This document shows, in pieces, positions 63,369 through 64,000 of a DNA stretch of 64,000 nt (its first letter is position 1; each line of letters begins with the position of its first letter). Position numbers and translations under genes: made by a program. The stretch comes from JAXMCI01 sp046349435 (GTDB taxonomy: Bacteria > Pseudomonadota > Alphaproteobacteria > Dongiales > Dongiaceae), in assembly GCA_046349435.1 (NCBI GenBank), contig JAXMCI010000009.1, positions 143,232 to 207,231 of the forward strand, given 5' to 3'. Under the pieces are notes generated by a model. It saw only the letters and a program-made list of their open reading frames with translations. It was not told the DNA's origin and did no database searches.

Positions 63369-64000
63369 CCGCGCTGTGGCGCGCGGCGGGGAGAGATCCG
63401 CTCGCCGCCGGGGCGACAGTTCTGCTGCTGATCATCGTCGCCGCCGGCCTGCTCTGGCCGCTGCTGCCGATCCCCGACCCCGCCGCAGTCGGCGTCGGCC
63501 CCAGGCTCGCGCCGCCGAGCCGGAGCTTCCTGCTTGGCACCGACACCCTCGGCCGCTCGCTGCTGTCGCGCACGCTCCAGGGGGTGCGCACGACCCTGCT
63601 GCTCTCGACCAGCGCCGTCCTGCTGTCGGGGCTGCTCGGGGCGCTCGCCGGCATCGTCGGCGGCTACCGCCCCGGCCTGCTCGACGAGAGCTTCAGCCGG
63701 ATCGCCGACGTGATGTTCTCCTTCCCGCCGGTGCTGCTGGGCATCCTGGTGACCGCGGTCTACGCGCCGGGCCGGATGAGCGCCATTGCGGTGATCGCCC
63801 TGTTCACCCTGCCGACGCTGCTGCGGGTTGTCCGTGCCGCTACGCTGACCGTGCGCCACCGCGACTTCGTGGTGATCGCCGAGGTCATCGGCGCCTCTTT
63901 TGCCCGCCGCGTGCTGGTCCACCTCCTGCCCAACGTCGCCACCGCCATCGTCGTCCAGATGGTCTACTCCGTCTCATTCGGCATGCTGGTCGAAAGCGCG
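63365..64000 (+). CDS. Dipeptide/oligopeptide ABC transporter permease (DppC-like), cut by window edge
   Basis: ATG 63365 begins MTALWRAAGRDPLAAGATVL and the frame stays open to the last base (212 codons). DppC/OppC features: an N-terminal helix, FLLGTDTLGRSLLSRTLQGVR, IADVMFSFPPVLLGILV, and the start of the coupling loop EVIGASFARRVLVHLLPN. The C-terminal helices and any ATPase genes are outside the window. Confidence 0.95.
   Translation, partial: MTALWRAAGRDPLAAGATVLLLIIVAAGLLWPLLPIPDPAAVGVGPRLAPPSRSFLLGTDTLGRSLLSRTLQGVRTTLLLSTSAVLLSGLLGALAGIVGGYRPGLLDESFSRIADVMFSFPPVLLGILVTAVYAPGRMSAIAVIALFTLPTLLRVVRAATLTVRHRDFVVIAEVIGASFARRVLVHLLPNVATAIVVQMVYSVSFGMLVESA

Overview
This is a very GC-rich (roughly 70 percent), densely packed chromosomal window. 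Gene content and order point to an alphaproteobacterium of the Rhodospirillales type: PurM/PurN divergent from DUF2066-pgsA-hda, rnd, ppk/ppx, the small aa3-oxidase subunit IV, DUF1007/DUF2946 families, many TAT-exported proteins, and frequent 1-17 bp gene overlaps. Species cannot be named from sequence alone. No tRNA, rRNA, IS element, prophage or CRISPR array was seen. Both window edges cut a gene: a hybrid histidine kinase on the left and a dipeptide-type permease on the right.

Layout. 0-6.6 kb: hybrid kinase, single-domain response regulator, CBS protein, DUF533 protein, SLC13-type permease, ribonuclease D. 6.6-11.2 kb: small proteins, a UvrD-like helicase, a broken gene remnant and an orphan peptide-type binding protein. 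11.3-15.9 kb: cyoABCD quinol oxidase (no cyoE) and a ParE-type toxin-antitoxin pair. 16-24 kb: phosphorus/polyphosphate block with ppk-ppx, a SixA-like phosphatase, an atypical pyruvate kinase and PhoD.

23.9-42.9 kb is a metal-homeostasis region and the most interesting part of the window. It contains a ZnuA-like protein behind a Zur-like palindrome and two copper-delivery clusters, each opening with a DUF2946-like protein (DUF2946-SCO-PCuAC and DUF2946-YcnI-YcnJ). Two complete ECF transporters lie head to head. The leftward one is nickel-type, with a NikR operator that exactly matches GTATGA-N16-TCATAC. The rightward one is cobalt-type and sits behind a cobalamin riboswitch. A DUF1007-NicO/RcnA efflux pair follows, then an FTR1-cupredoxin iron uptake pair with Fur-like and FNR-like sites upstream. 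Nested between the copper and nickel genes is a three-gene unit (beta-propeller, fatty acid hydroxylase-type membrane enzyme, flippase-like protein) of unknown purpose.

42.9-51 kb: a CYTH-CHAD polyphosphate-related protein, then a leftward overlapping run DUF2066-pgsA-hda-ubiA-flippase-dprE1-dprE2 that looks like a polyprenyl-phosphate-pentose (decaprenyl-phosphoarabinose type) module tied to housekeeping genes. 51-58.3 kb: purM (apparently with an ATA start), purN, a ZIP-like transporter with an inserted cyclic-nucleotide-binding domain, a DegP-type protease, a 52-residue aa3-oxidase subunit IV protein, ndk, and an ABC-F ATPase with a -1 frameshift near its end. 58.4-64 kb: an amidase divergent from a GntR/FCD regulator, followed by a dipeptide/oligopeptide ABC transporter that runs off the window; together these look like a regulated amide or peptide utilisation locus.
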